From positions 560,145 to 624,144 of the forward strand of contig JAJEKV010000167.1 in NCBI GenBank assembly GCA_021234155.1: a stretch of DNA of 64,000 bases, in the 5' to 3' direction. Below, piece after piece: positions 9,700 through 23,200 of this stretch. This stretch comes from Isoetes taiwanensis (taxonomy: Eukaryota > Streptophyta > Lycopodiopsida > Isoetales > Isoetaceae). A program made the translations under genes and the position numbers. The notes under the pieces were generated by a model. The model did not search any database. It saw only the letters and a program-made list of their open reading frames with translations, and was not told the DNA's origin. Position 1 is the first letter of the stretch. Each line of letters begins with the position of its first letter.

Positions 9700-12600
9700 G
9701 CAAAACGAGATTAAATTCCAATGATTTTATAGTGCATATCTGTTTGGAGGACCTGCAAAATAGATGCCCCGCCATAGCCATCGCGACTTTGGGCAGTATC
9801 TAATCTCTTCAAATTTTAGAATATCTGTTGGTCAAGGCACTTCCATGGGCTTCGATTACTGCTTGGGAGGTAAAATTTCGAGATGCGCCTTCCTGGGCAA
9901 TAAATCTGGAAGAGGTGACCGCCAATTCACAGGCAACAACCAGTTTGGAGCAGTTTCCAGTATACTCTAAGCATATTCTATCATATACTTGGAATATGTC
10001 GAAAACCCACATGAGCGAGGGTTTGCCCCTCTAGGGGCAACCCAAAACACAATGAATACAAATATAAAGCTTTAAACTAGTACCTCACCATCATTCAGCA
10101 GCCAATTGTGAGTCGAGAACACAACATTCCTTAGATATTCAACAAAAGCACCATTGTATTAAAAACAGTAGGTGTTCTTAGAAGAACTCGCCAGGGGCCT
10201 AAACGCTAGAGTTGCTCCTGTGGTAACAAGATTTCGAGAATTCAACAGAATGCAACGTGCAATGCTCTAGACAAATACAACATCGCCATGAGTTCCAATG
10301 AAGACATCTTCTCACTGCAAAAACATAGTGCATGTGTACCATCTGCAATACACAACAAAGGTTCACTCCTTATCTCGCCCAACCCAGTAATTGTAGACAG
10401 TATACTACCATTGACTGGCAAGTGATATGGTAATTAAGAAATCGTTGCGCACGACGGAATCCACTTCCTTCTGCATTGATCGCTATGTGGCAAGCATATC
10501 CATCCACCACATCTGCCATCAGAATACATTCCTTATCATAAAATAAGATGCCATCATGGACTAAGCTAGAAGAAACCAACAGGCCTAATTGTCGCACATT
10601 TCATATTTTTTATATAACGGACAATTGCAGCATTATCTTCAACAGTAAACCCCAGTAAACTAAACTACACCAACGAGTTAACAATTCTTGCCCAACAAGA
10701 ACTTGGCTAAACTAAACTAAATCGAGCGATCCAAAGTAATACATCTACATTCCATGTCTATATGCATTCTACAACAACGACAAATTTCATATATTTTCCA
10801 ATCATATTTTTGTTGGCCTCTTATAATGCCTTATTACGATCCATATTGCACCATCAAGCATGTGAGAATCCATAGTGTGCATGAGTAATCCCAAAAAACA
10901 GATGTATTGACAAAAGTGCTTAACGAGATATGAGAAATTTTGAATTCTAACAAATGATATTTTCAAACAATAATTTGAGATTTCTCTAGACAAAGAAAGA
11001 ATATGCTTGACATGTTTTACACGTCCCACTACAATTGTTGGGGATTCTTGATTTTAACACCATAAGAGAATTCTATGCATATCTTGTCGCATATAATACT
11101 GAATAGTGTAGACTACATGCATTAAATGAGAGAGTTTACTTTGGCAAATGCCAAATTCACAAATGGCATTGACAATACTCCATCTCCACAAACCAACCCA
11201 GAAGCCACAACAAGAGCATAGATCTCTAATTTTTTCCTATTCATGAGTTGCCAAACAAAGACAACACGTGTGCAAAGGCGAAGAACCCATAGCAAAATTG
11301 AAGTCAAATGCCTTCTAAAACATCCAAAATTTGATAGAAGCCATGATACATCGTAGTAAATTTCCAAAAAGCGGACTTGCAAACATAGAATGTCGAGATG
11401 AACATGTAAGATATCCAGTTTTGAAGTCTTGCATGAGGGCAGAGGAACATCATCACTATGCAACAGTTGAAAATTAACTAAATGCAGAAAAAAAGTATCC
11501 TAAGAAACTTTCTCCTCCCCCTCCTCCTCCTCCTAAGCATTGTCAGCATTGGTTCTCAATATGCTTGTTACTCAAAGAAACAACTACAAGAGAGGCCATA
11601 GTTGTGAAAGTAAAAATAACTGGGGAGCTAATATTTTGTAGCTAATAAACATTCATGTGGATAACTAATGATCTAGTTATATGGAATTTCAATCTTTATC
11701 TCCCTTGGCATGCTAACATGCTAGCCCTGTTTAAGAATTTAGTATTTGTTTCCATACCACAGTACGATAAACTACATATACTTAAATTCTTACGACAAAA
11801 TATCTCATGCACGAGCTCCATCGAAACTACATCATTAATTTTTACCACTTGCAAGATGATTACAATCAATAAAAAATGACACATAAGATCGATTTTTGTC
11901 TTGCATGGTGATCACAATGGTGCGTAGTTGTGGACGCATCAATGGTTCTTCCAACGGGCAACCTATTGATGTGTTAACATCTTGTTTATCTTTACACAAA
12001 CACAATTCCACCCTTATCTATCTATATTTATATTTATAGCTTCAGCTCAAATCCCTCAGATGCATTTATCTCCCATCAATTTGTAGAAATGGTCCACTTC
12101 CTTTTCTTTTACATTTAATCCACCCATGTTACATATTACCTTCGGTTCCATATATGCTCAATGCAAGTGTTAATCTAATTTACGTTTAGAGAATTTTAAT
12201 CCTTGTTCATCATCTTAAGATCCTACGTCCGATAGCTACATGCTTCTTTCTCTTGATATATGTTCTTCTTCTGCAGCTTTTTTCTCGCATTATTTAGAGA
12301 CTCAACTTCCTCCATATCATATTACATTCCTTTATTTCATTATTTGGTGCTAACATCTCTTCATGACATTCTAGGATAAGCTAATTGGGATCTCCTTTAC
12401 AAACTTTGGCACTTAATGTGTCTTTGTGTTGTAGTGCTTCTTTACAAACTTAGGATGAAAAGAACTGTAGCTTTCTTATTAGAGTTGTGCAATTGTTTTT
12501 GAAAGTCTGGTTTTATTGTGGAATTCGAAAAAGGGCATGAGCGTCCATTTTTTGCAAAGGCCCTCTCCTGGGTTTTTCCTAGCCCTACAGCTGTAATGGC

Positions 12601-12775
12601 CTAATTCTTAGGCAACGGAGGCATGGCCGCTGTGTCATGGTCCAACACGTGGAGATCTGCAGCGGATATGCAGATAGTTTAAGAGACAGCAGATCTGCGT
12701 CAATGATAGTTTAAGATCTGCATGGCCTTGCAGGGCAGCGATGATAGGCAGGCAGGACATGAATAGCGAGAATCA
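9700..12775. other. No gene recognised
   Basis: The frames on both strands are short, and none shows a known motif or a believable exon series. A small inverted repeat (TTGCCCCT / AGGGGCAA, 10023-10040) is visible. The base composition is AT-rich and ordinary for intergenic plant DNA. Confidence 0.4.
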
Positions 12776-12777
12776 AT

Positions 12778-12905
12778 CTTTTTAATTTGGGATTTTCCGG
12801 CATGGAGGAAAACATTTTTGGATTTATTTTTAGGCAATTTCTCTAAGGTTTTGGGGCTTTTGGCCGCCGGAAAAATAAACCGATATTCCAAAAATTGGAA
12901 AAGAT
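12778..12905 (+). repeat. Diverged repeat shared with 36112-36250
   Basis: Shared landmarks in the same order are TTTAA.TTGG.TTTTCCGGCA, TTT..GATTT, GGTTTGGGG-like and TTTTGG..GCCGGAA, then ATCCAAAAAT-like text. Similarity seems to continue weakly for another 150 bp on both copies. There is no coding signal. It could be an old transposon or related upstream regions of duplicated loci. Confidence 0.5.
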
Positions 12906-14180
12906 TTCAATTTCGATTTCAATTTTTCCTCTTTCTTTACCTAGGGCACACCAATTTTGCCTCTTCGATTTCTGCATTCTGCATGCATCTTCCACGTTGT
13001 GCGGCATGGAAGACAAATGAGGTGCCACAGTAGTCATCTGACTCTGTTTTTTGCCATAACCTAATCGGCCAGAGTTCCGTCGACTTCCATAACTATGACA
13101 TTTTGAGGTAACTATATTTGTTTCTTAAATTGTTTATGGTTCTATGATTCTGAGGTTTCGATTCATCTATCAGCTATGCTGCATCTAGCTTGAAACTGCA
13201 TGCAACGATAACTCAAGCTGGATATTACTATCAGATTTGATGCAATTTGCCTGGTTGAGAAGCGAGAAGGAGACCATTTTCTGCTTGATGCTTCTAACTT
13301 CCAAGATATTCGTGCAAGACCAGTATTGTAGAACAAGCAAAAGAGTCTTCTCAAGCAATCTTCTTAGACCTTTTTGTGCTTCATGTTTACAGGTTTATTA
13401 GGCCTGCAGGTCGGCTTAGAGATAGATTCAAGCTCCGAGTTGTAGGTTAGGGTTCGTGATTTGTTTGTTTTAAAGAAAAGCAACACTATAGGAGGAAGAT
13501 GTTATTGCCTAAGTCGTAGATTAAGATGAGAATGCACAGGGTAAGGTTTTATTCAATGAAGACATTCATCTTTCATTTCTAGGATCAGAACCTGCTTTAA
13601 ATCTGTATCTTTTGCTTGGTGGTCTTTGTAAATGGATTTCTCTCTGGAATTAATTTACTGTGGGGTTTCCAATGTGTACGTTCTAGCTGCTTCAAGATCG
13701 CTCTAAGATTTAGACTTGCTAATTTTGTACTATAATTTACGAGGTACTATATAATGCATTGCTCTATGGCTAGACTGGTGTCATTGCGGTCATGCATGTT
13801 CTCATCTAATCAAATCAATGATGTTGCAGATTCTCATGTCCACGCACTTCTAAATTTGCAGGCTCTAGCTACTGTCCAATCTGGCAGCTGTGCCATATTA
13901 CTTGGGGTAATGACCTATTTTATTGGAGGATCTATATCAAGACTTTTTATTCTTTCCATTTTAAAAAACATGCCCTATGAAGTGGGCAATCCACTTTCTA
14001 ATCTATGTCAAGATTGATCTTTTGCAGGTTCAAAGGCAATCTCCTTCAAGTTGATGATTACTACGGGTTGATCATTCAGGTGTGGAAAGCAAGTTCTACA
14101 CAAATTAATTATCATAAGTTGTTCCAATGGTTCGCCTGTCACTCAAGCCCAAATCCTTCCTTTTCTTTTGTTTTATCCAG

Positions 14181-14862
14181 GTGGCCAAGCTTCAACGCTC
14201 TTCAAAGCCCCTTCATATGATTAATCATCTTGAGTCTAATCTTTATTTACACGCAAATAAAGCAGTAAGTCTGTGTCTGCTTGATTTCTGCTCTGCTGAT
14301 TTAGATCCATGTCCGTTATTATTTCAGTAGAAAATTATAGATCTAAGACAAAACCTATTGATGTGGTTTGATCTCCAAAACTTATTCTCCAATATGTCCT
14401 TTAGACTTTGTTGTTTAAGAATATAATGTCTTTCATCTCTATATTTGGTAGTACATGTTTGGATAGGTCATCTTCTATAACTGTGCTCAAATACATGGCC
14501 ATCTACCATTTTTGATCATGCACTTGCAGAGTGCGTCCAACAAATTGCTATTAATGTAGCCTACTGCATTTTCGTCATCCATCAAAATGCTTTATCCCAT
14601 TACTAAATGCATGGACCCCCAAATTCCTTTATTTTTACTAACGCAAGTTGCTAGAATGCAAATCCCCAACAGGTCTTCTTCTTTTTTCCAATCCTGTTGT
14701 CCAGTTGCTATAATGCAGAGACAACTGGTGCATGAAGTATGTGGACATCCTTTTTCTTCAATTATTTACATGGTTCTTACCTCTTTTCTAGCAGGCAGAA
14801 TCAGTTTTGCTGGCTTGTAATGATCCAATTCAGATTTCACTAATGCTAAGGCCAATCAAGAG
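14181..14862 (+). other. Two exon-like segments, identity unknown
   Basis: 14181-14264 is an open 28-codon block between a pyrimidine-rich CCAG acceptor and a perfect GTAAGT donor; it reads VAKLQRSSKPLHMINHLESN and then LYLHANKA. 14795-14862 follows a CTAGCAG acceptor, ends before GTAAAA and reads AESVLLACNDPIQISLMLRP. Joined, they stay in frame (ANKA-AESV). I do not recognise the protein. No start, stop or conserved motif was found, and upstream blocks near 13860-14070 do not join cleanly. It may be a real gene whose family I cannot name, a noncoding spliced transcript, or chance. Confidence 0.25.
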
Positions 14863-16051
14863 GTAAAACATGCATATCTAGATGCAGCCTTTGTTGCCTG
14901 AAGTTGATTGAATAAACATCATATACATCTCTGTCGTATTTCCACCCATGTTTATCTCCCAAATATCATCTCCATTTATTGTGTTTCGAGAGAACTTATG
15001 CTTGGGCAAACTGGAGAAAGTTAAAAGATTCGCCCAGATAATGACTTCAGCTAGAAACCAAATCAGAGTATAATGGCAGGCATTGTTACTTTGGATGTTG
15101 CTGCCACAAAGAGCAAGAAAACCAGGTGAAACACTTCTTTTTTCCATTTTGAGTTGTTGAAGTATTCGGATGGTTTTCAAATAGGCAGTTCAATCCTACT
15201 CTATAAAGTTAATATGGATAAGTAGAAGGCTAGAATAGAAAATTGTTTATGTTCTTACTCTGGGAGTTTGGCTATCAGCCTCTGAATTGTTTTGTGCATA
15301 TCTGCTTTTACAGTTTACAAATGCTCTATTTCACCCCTTATGCTTTGTTGCTTTCTTGCAGCTGTTATAAGCAACATCTAGCCTACAGGGTTTTTTGTTC
15401 TTTTTTTTTTTTAGCATTTGTTGGGTAAGACATTTGCATAAAATTTCCAGAAATATGTGTTTGGATGTACGCCTTCCGTAAACCATGTTTCTTAGGTTCG
15501 CCCCGATGCAACAACATTCTTCTTGGCATGCCATCTTCCCCGCAATATGAAGGAGTCTCTAACCGAGTGCTTTTATGATGAACTCCATTTCCTTGCTCTA
15601 AGTTAATGATGGTTGCATATTGCTTCGTGGGGAATAATGCCCCTCTTAGAATGCTCATGTTTTTGTCTTTTTCTATGGTTTTACCTAACTTCTAAGTTTC
15701 TGGAATCCAATGCACGCCCTTATATTTCATACTGAGGAGCTCATGGAAGATATTGAATCTTGCTTTTTAGTTTGTACCTCGAAGGTCTCTAAGCTCTGAA
15801 GACTATGGCAAGGAAGCAAGAATTTGTACAACGCCATCTTCTGTATCCCGAGTATTCTTTATGCTGCTTAATGAATCCCAATTAGTTCATAACTAATTGA
15901 TATGCTACTGTAGAAAGATCATTGAGCCTTAAATAAATCCTCAATCTCTTTTTATGGCAACACATTTACGATTTAATTCCTCCTGCTTCCTGTTGTAGGC
16001 ATGATAAAGAAATGTTGTACTACTGTGCAAACAAATTTCATTGATTGTTGC

Positions 16052-16173
16052 TTAATTTGAATAGGGTCTTAGAGTCTTCTGTTGACTCCTTTGCATTTGA
16101 ATGACATCGCCATTAATTTGAATAGGGTCTTAGAGTCTTCTGTTGACTCCTTTGCATTTGAATGACATCGCCA
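16052..16173 (+). repeat. Perfect 61-bp tandem duplication
   Basis: The unit beginning TTAATTTGAATAGGGTCTTA occurs at 16052-16112 and again at 16113-16173 with no differences seen. This is a recent event in otherwise unremarkable DNA. Confidence 0.92.
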
Positions 16174-16174
16174 T

Positions 16175-19100
16175 TTGTTGACTATGTATCTTCATTCAAA
16201 CCTAAAGGTTATTACATAAGAATATAACGAACAATATAGTTGGTTGGCCCTCATGTTCTGTGAATTCCAAACAACTTAATGTTGAGGTAGATAGACTATA
16301 ACAAATTACACCCCTTGCTACTATTATGTAACTTAGCACCAACCAGTCTATATTCACTAATCGTCTCTAAGATAGATTACTAACATCATTTGCAACATCA
16401 TTGCATCTAAACAACTTTAGGTTCTAATGAATCCTGAGCAATAACTATGATTTGAACATTTACAAAATCACATTGAAAGCTTTGCAACAATGATCACCTT
16501 CGTAGGGGCATGCATATTATTGTCGCGTTTGAATTTGATATTTCCAAACATAATGACCCATTATGATTCATGTTACGTGCCTTTGGAACTACTTCATGGA
16601 GTTGTTGCATGCGACAATAATGACCAATAACAAGCTAAAGCATTTTGATGTTTCATGATGATTCTACATTCTTCGCTAAAGTTGTATTACTCACAACAAT
16701 AATACGCATATAAACACCAACCTTACATATATGTGCCTATATAAAATGGACATCCATCTTGGACAATAACTTAAAATTAGCATGATTGACAACCCTACAT
16801 ATGTTTTTAGATCCTAGATCTTATTCATATAATTCTACAATAAAATTGTATTTACTCCCGGCAACGTCGGGCACCATAACTAGTAGAAGTGAATGAGTGA
16901 ATGTAAATTTGAAGCTTCTATTTGATGTTAGCAGGCTGGATCAGGGAAGAGAGCGGGGGGGCTAGATTAGGGAAGAGAGCAAGGCAGGAAAGAGAGCTGT
17001 GAGTTAAGCTTTGACAAATCTGAAGCTTCAACGGCATGGCGGAACAGCTCACCGCCATTTTTCAGATTGGAACTGTCATAAACCCTGCCGGATCTCACCA
17101 GCTTTTCGCCTCCTCTGTACCAACGGCGGCCCTCTTGCCGCTTCTTGCTTCCATTATGCAAAAATGGGCAGCAAACACATATGGGCAGAATAGCAATCAA
17201 AATAGCTATGCAGCTTAGCTATGTGTTTCCTTTTTGCAAAAATGAGCAACAAGTGTTGCATTCTTGTTGTTGCAGGCAGCAGAAGAATGAAAGGAAAGTT
17301 TTGCATTCTCGTTGTTGCATGGGAGGTCTCTGGCTCAGAGACTAGCTTGCTTTGAGAACTGGCCATGTTTAATACTTGTGCTAATTCAAAATTTCCTAGC
17401 GTATAATTCCTCGGCTTAGTATTGTAGAAGAGTTCTCTGCCATCATCGTCTGGCTTCACAAGCGAATACCAAAAAATCTACAGCTCTGAATCTCGGCATG
17501 AATCTCTGCGCTGGCTGGAGCATGGAGCTCCTTCTGATTTGGGTTTAGGTTTTGCCACGTGTACGATGTGCAGTCCCATGTGTATCAGACTATTGATAGA
17601 GATCAAGCATCCAACGGCTGACAACTTTTTGATTTTTTTTTTTTTCCTAACCCCTTAGAGTTAAGGACCCATTTAGAGTTAAGAGCATATGCTCCATTTT
17701 TCTTAAAATGGAGCATATGCTCTTATCTCCTAAAAATGTACATTTAAACCGGAAGTTAAAGGCCACAATAATACTCACAATTCGCTTTGCAATCTATCCC
17801 TTCATCAATGCATAGTTGTGCCCATCTTTATGACAGGGCCTACTGTGCGGGCATATAACATGGTCAGGTGGTTTGCTGGATTTGGTCCCCAATTCTGTTG
17901 CACGAGCAGTTGAGGTAATAAACCTTCCTGTTTTTTGTTTCGTATTTGGAATGCAATGGTGTGGAGTAAGATTTTGCCTGTGTATAGTAATTTTAGGGGC
18001 TTTGAGGAGCTTCTTGCCATTTAGATGTTCTGTGCGGAACATTAGTGGTCATGTTTCTAGTTGCAATTTCAGGCGCCATTTTTTAGAGGCTAAGAATGCC
18101 TCTGCCTATTTGCGTAACTCCTCGGGCCCCGCGGCTTCGTTCTATTGTGTGAAGAGGGATGAACAGGAGCTAAGCGCACCCAGCGAGGCTGGCTTCGAGG
18201 CAGTGGTTTCGGCGTAGACAATAGCACATTTGGATGCTGCCATAGCCGGTTCTTGGATGTGGCCTAATCCTCTCTTTTTCCTTCTGGCTTTTGAGGCGAT
18301 TTGCGTGGTTTTTATCTCCCACATCCCATTCCTATGAACAGGGATTGATTGCGGCCACGATTATGGCGGGAAGATTAATTTACGCAGCTTCAAGAACTTG
18401 AGTCAAGTTAGGGCTGATTTGATCCCCGATTTGTGTTCCGAGCCAATCTGTAGTGCGGGTGAAGCATCCGGCCGGGCCGACCGCGGGCCCCGTGGAGGGA
18501 TTAACTTAGGGCCAGATTCCACTATCGTCATTTTGTTTCCTGGAAGTTATCAAGAGGCAGGATTTAGAAATTACTTCCATTTCTGCGATTCCACTAGCGG
18601 TGGAAGTTAAGCCCAGGATTTTGCTTCAGAAGAGGTTTGGAAGCAGACGTGGAAGCAACAATTGTTGCGCTAACTGACAGGGGATGCCCTCCGTCTTTTA
18701 CAGCGGAAGGAACTGCCAAGCAAGTGGAATCTCGCCCTTAGCAGAAAGGGAGCATTCATTCCGGTAGTCCATAGCGGGAACTAAAACCATATTTCTCTTT
18801 TCTGTGGCACTAGCCATTGGTCTATTTTGCACCATTGATGTTTTCGTGGGCTGGACGCAGGAAAAATTAGGGGCCCTTGATCTGAGAATATTCCTCAGAT
18901 CAATGGTCCACAAAACAAGTTCAAAACATCCCATAATACTTGTAAAAAACATCTATAGAACCAAGGGAGACATGATTCACAGGAACTAGGAAATTTTAGA
19001 CATGTTGGGAAATTTCCAGCATCAGAAAAGGGCATGGATTATTCTGCGGAAATATCCTTAGCAAATCCCAGCAGCACAGCTGATACTCTTAAAACAGTAT

Positions 19101-19530
19101 ATCATAGAGGACCTGCAATTGTCTTTTAAGCCCTTCCATTCCATGACCTGGCTATTAGCTATTAAGATTCATGATCTATGTGCAACAATCCATATCCAAG
19201 ATGTCTCTGAGGCATTTCAAGTGCTGGATTCAATTCTTAATAGACCCGATCATCGAGTCAAGACATCAAATCATCGCAGCTGATATTTTTAAACAGTGTA
19301 TAATAGAGCAACAGCTATTGTCTTTGATCAATGTTCATGACCTGGCTATTAGCTATTAAAATTCATGATTTATCTAACTACTGAATTGGTGCAAACATAC
19401 AAATATAGGTTTATCCAATATCAACATGGTTGGAAACCTGAATTTACAACCTGAAAGGCCTACAAAAATTCAAGGTCCATCCTCGTTTCAATATCGTGCT
19501 CCAACTGAAAGGCCTGCAAAATTGCTCAAG
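16175..19530. other. No gene recognised upstream of the eS27 3' end
   Basis: The interval holds only short frames. A GC-richer patch at about 18120-18620 has longer open stretches on both strands, but none matches a family I know and no convincing exon chain could be built. A short inverted repeat lies at about 17687-17724 (AGCATATGCTCCATTTT against AAAATGGAGCATATGCTC). The stretch just before 19539 would contain the eS27 3' UTR. Confidence 0.4.
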
Positions 19531-19538
19531 CTACCGAT

Positions 19539-20027
19539 TTAATCCCCTTTTTTCCTGAAGGAGGAACCCTCTGTCAACCTTGCTCGTCCTCCTGTTGGAG
19601 TGCATAAAACGGTTTGGCAGTTGCTGCATAAAACCACTGTTTGCGAATGGCTAAACACAGTGGTGCTGCATATACACGTAACAGATCAAGAAAAAGGAGA
19701 AAAGGATTGAAGACTAAGCTAATCATAAATTAAAACTCACATATTGAAGCAGCCCTGGCACTTAACATCCTGCCAAAACACAGCCAAACATTAGGCAATG
19801 AATTAAACAAATACAAGCCATGAATCTGACTATTGAACCTACTTACATACCATGAAAAAAGAATTAGGAGAAGGAACCAGGCGCTTTAACTTGTGCTTTC
19901 GTTTCTCCAGCTCAGCAGGAGGGTGCAACAAGTCGATATCATTAGACAGAACCTAAAACAAAACCGGCATGGTTCAGATGCACAAAGTAGAACTTGGAAA
20001 AACAGACGAATGCAAACAACATACCAT
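19539..20027 (-). CDS. RPS27: 40S ribosomal protein eS27, four coding exons
   Basis: This is a small-subunit ribosomal protein with a C4 zinc ribbon, acting in cytosolic translation. The coding exons on the minus strand are 20027-20025 (the ATG only), 19952-19851, 19769-19741 and 19665-19539. Together they give 261 nt, or 86 aa plus TAA. Donors are GTATGTTG, GTATGTAAG and GTGAGT; every acceptor is AG and the phase is kept at each join. The protein starts [20 protein letters not shown] and continues [15 protein letters not shown], as in plant eS27. The zinc ligands are Cys39, Cys42, Cys58 and Cys61 (VKCQGC and LCSNC), and it ends FRKKGD. Length and every key residue are normal, so it should be functional. 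The start codon is the last codon of exon 1, so the rest of that exon is 5' leader. It is divergent to the hydrate dehydratase gene, with which it shares a promoter. Confidence 0.95.
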
Positions 20028-20258
20028 CTTTGAAGCTCCTTCTGCTCCGGTAAGGACTGCCGCCTTCGAAGCCGAACAACAGAAGAGATTCTGTATACAA
20101 AACCCTAGGTTCTAAATCCGGTTATCAGCCATTTTAGGGCATTGACACGTGGCTTAAAATTTTCAAACTTTGGTTTTATTAGCCACGCAAGCGGAAAGCA
20201 TCATGGAAAATTAACCGGTCCCGTTATCACCAGGCCATTGAGCCAGACTTGAAGCTTG
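20028..20258. promoter_or_regulatory. Bidirectional promoter between eS27 and NAD(P)H-hydrate dehydratase
   Basis: The two start codons are 231 bp apart and point away from each other, so both 5' leaders and both core promoters must fit in or near this gap. AAACCCTA at 20100-20107 is a telo-box, a known feature of plant ribosomal-protein promoters, often close to the transcription start. CACGTG at 20146-20151 (within ACACGTGGC) is a G-box/ABRE-like site near the middle. No clear TATA box is placed for either gene; the transcription starts are inferred, not seen. Confidence 0.7.
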
Positions 20259-23200
20259 ATGCTCGCTCCTAAGCTCAAATTTAGCTCCGTTTCAATTTGC
20301 AAAATGAGCAACGCTCTCGAGCTTTCTCGTTTGCTGCAGTTCGTGGTGCCCAGCCTCTCACCTGAACGCCATAAAGGACAGGCAGGTTTGCACCTTGATA
20401 ACCCAAATCTCTCCCTCAATCTTAAAAGCATTTTTAGAAAGAATTCATAGACCGAATTCTGATTTGGGGTGACCTGACGCACGAATTTCCATATCTTTAG
20501 ATTCCATTTCACACGAATTGATGTACTTAAAACCAAAGCATGTCTTGTACTCGCCTATGGATCATTTCTGAGATTAGGTGCATGTAACAAATTCCCATGC
20601 TGGAGGCAAAAAATGTATTACATGTCATGAAGTACACCTGGATTCTTCCCTCTGTAGCATTATGGCATTGAGAAGCTTCCCTCCATACCAGTATGTTTTG
20701 GATGGAGGTTTTAAGATGAGTGCAGCAAGTAGGTGATAAGGAATTGGACCAAACAGCCTTCATGTTACTGAAAATATCAATGGCTGTTTGTTATGCATGG
20801 TCCGCTTGTTGGTCCTAATGTCTTTTAGCTGTTTAACTGGACCCGTTGTAATCTGCAGGGATCATGTGTTTATAGATGATTCTCAGCTTCTGAAGATGAA
20901 AATTGTGCTTCTAAAGGTCTCTAAAATTGGAGACATATATTATAGATGCTTTTAGCCGGTTCAAATTTGTTAAATAGGAATTAGAGAATCTTACACTCAA
21001 GCTTTATCGCTGGCAGGAAAAATTGCGGTAATAGGAGGATGTCGTGAGTATACAGGAGCACCATATTTCTCAGCAATATCTGCACTGAAAGTGGTCTGTA
21101 TTTCCTTTTCCTTTAATGTTTTGTATCCTGTAGAAATGTGTCATTGCATTGTGCCCAGAAACTTCACCAGTAGATCAGAAGCTTGCAAAGTTATAGATTG
21201 ATATTGTAGAATAGTGCGAGTTAATATACTTGCCCTTCATGATCAATTTGGTTGCACGTGCAAATCTTTACAATGTACATGGAGTCGAGCAAAGCACGGA
21301 CAAGGTCGGAAAAACAGCATGGAGGTCTCATCTTGGTTGATATCATCGAGGCTTCAGCAAGTCCTGACATATCCTTTCAAACACATAACAAGATTTTATG
21401 ATATTGGCATTCCTTTGAGTATCCTCATCGAGGCTTCGGCAAGTCCTGAATTTATATATCCTTTCAAACACATAACAAGATTTCTTCATATTGGCATTCC
21501 TTTAAGTATGGACTTTGGCCTCTCTTTCACACCTTCAAAACCCAATTTGACAACAGTTTGGATCTATCCTCAAAAAGTATTTTCTTATGGTAACATTGCT
21601 TTAATATATAGGGGGCATGCATGTTTACGCATTATGATGTATGCATGTGTAGATCTGTTGTCATGTGTTGTGTTTTTGATAAATTCTGTATTGTAAATGA
21701 TAACTACTCTTCTTAATGCAGGGTGCAGATTTGTCGCATGTATTCTGTTCCAAGGGTGCAGGAACTGTGATAAAAAGTTACAGTCCAGAACTGATTGTCC
21801 ACCCTATTCTTGTAGAGTCTTATGATATGGACCCAGTGAAAAATGACGTTGAAGGCATTTTGGGCGAGTTCATGAAATGGTTGCCTCGATTTGACTGTCT
21901 TGTTGTTGGCCCTGGGCTAGGTAGAGATCCATTGCTCCTGGTGCGTTGAATATAGTTTCAATCTTTGTCTTGGTTGCATGCCGTATTTCTAAGTTATTTT
22001 GGATCTGCATGTTTTGTTGCAGAAAAGCCATTATACAGGCCTTTTCAGATCTTTTATGCCAAAACTTATGATATATTGTGTTGCAGAATTCTGTTTCCCA
22101 AATTATTTGCCAAGCTCGGAAAAGTAATGTCCCAATTGTGCTAGATGGGGTAGGGACCTTTGCTTCCCTTGGCAGCTTTGTAACTTTTACTCTCTGGATG
22201 GCGCTAATATTATTATGGATTTTAGGATGGGCTTTTTCTTGTGACAAATAATCCAGAGCTGGTATCTGGTTATGCTCTAGCCATTCTGACTCCAAATGTG
22301 AATGAACATAAAAGACTTGTTGAAAAGGTTCTAGGAGAGGAGCATGGCAACAAAGAGTCAGATGCCTCAGAACAGTTAATGTCTTTAGCAGCCCGGTATG
22401 GGTACAGCAGTTCCATATCCCATGTTCTATTTTTCAGGGGTGTTTTAATTGTTTATCTGACGTTTTAGACTAGGAGGAGTCACTATTGTGCAGAAAGGCA
22501 TGACAGACTTAATCAGTGATGGAAATACTGGTATATCCTTCTCTGCTAAAGAAACGGTGCAACTTGGAGGTTATAAGAATTAGCAAGTCACTCACTTCTA
22601 TTATTCGTTGTCCAGTGTATGCTATGAGTTTGTTAGGTTCACCTAGGCGGTGTGGAGGTCAAGGTGATGTTTTATCTGGCAGGTCAGCTTGTTGGGTTCT
22701 TAATTCTCGGTGAGTGTTGTATAATCTGAAATGTATACCACTTATTACAGCATAGCAGTTTTTACTGCCTGGTCTAAGGCATTTTTTTCAGAAGAGAAAC
22801 GGAACATGGGCAGTGCCTTTCCAACTGCAATCAATAATATTTTGCAGAAAAGGTGTCTATTTCATAGTTGCTTGGAATTTTATGTATATGTATGTGTTTC
22901 GTATATTATATCTTGTAATGTAATACCTTTTCATGCAGCTCATCAAACCCAGCTATGTTAGGTGGCATTGCTGGTTCATTCTTGGTTAGAGCGGCAGCAG
23001 CAGAAGCATATGAAAAGCATCAGCGCAGTACATTAACTACTGATATCATCAATTGCCTTGGAACAAGGTCTTGCACAACTTGCCAGCACATTTTCTTTTC
23101 AATAGTGTATTCAAATTGTACGCATTTCTGCAGTGCAACTTCTTTAGTTTGGGAACAAAATGTTGCAAGACTGTAGTATCGAGCTGTTGGATTTTGACAT

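Noticed and set aside
22955-23176. A separate 73-codon gene at 22955
   Set aside because: It is exon 9 of the hydrate dehydratase gene read through its donor site into the intron.
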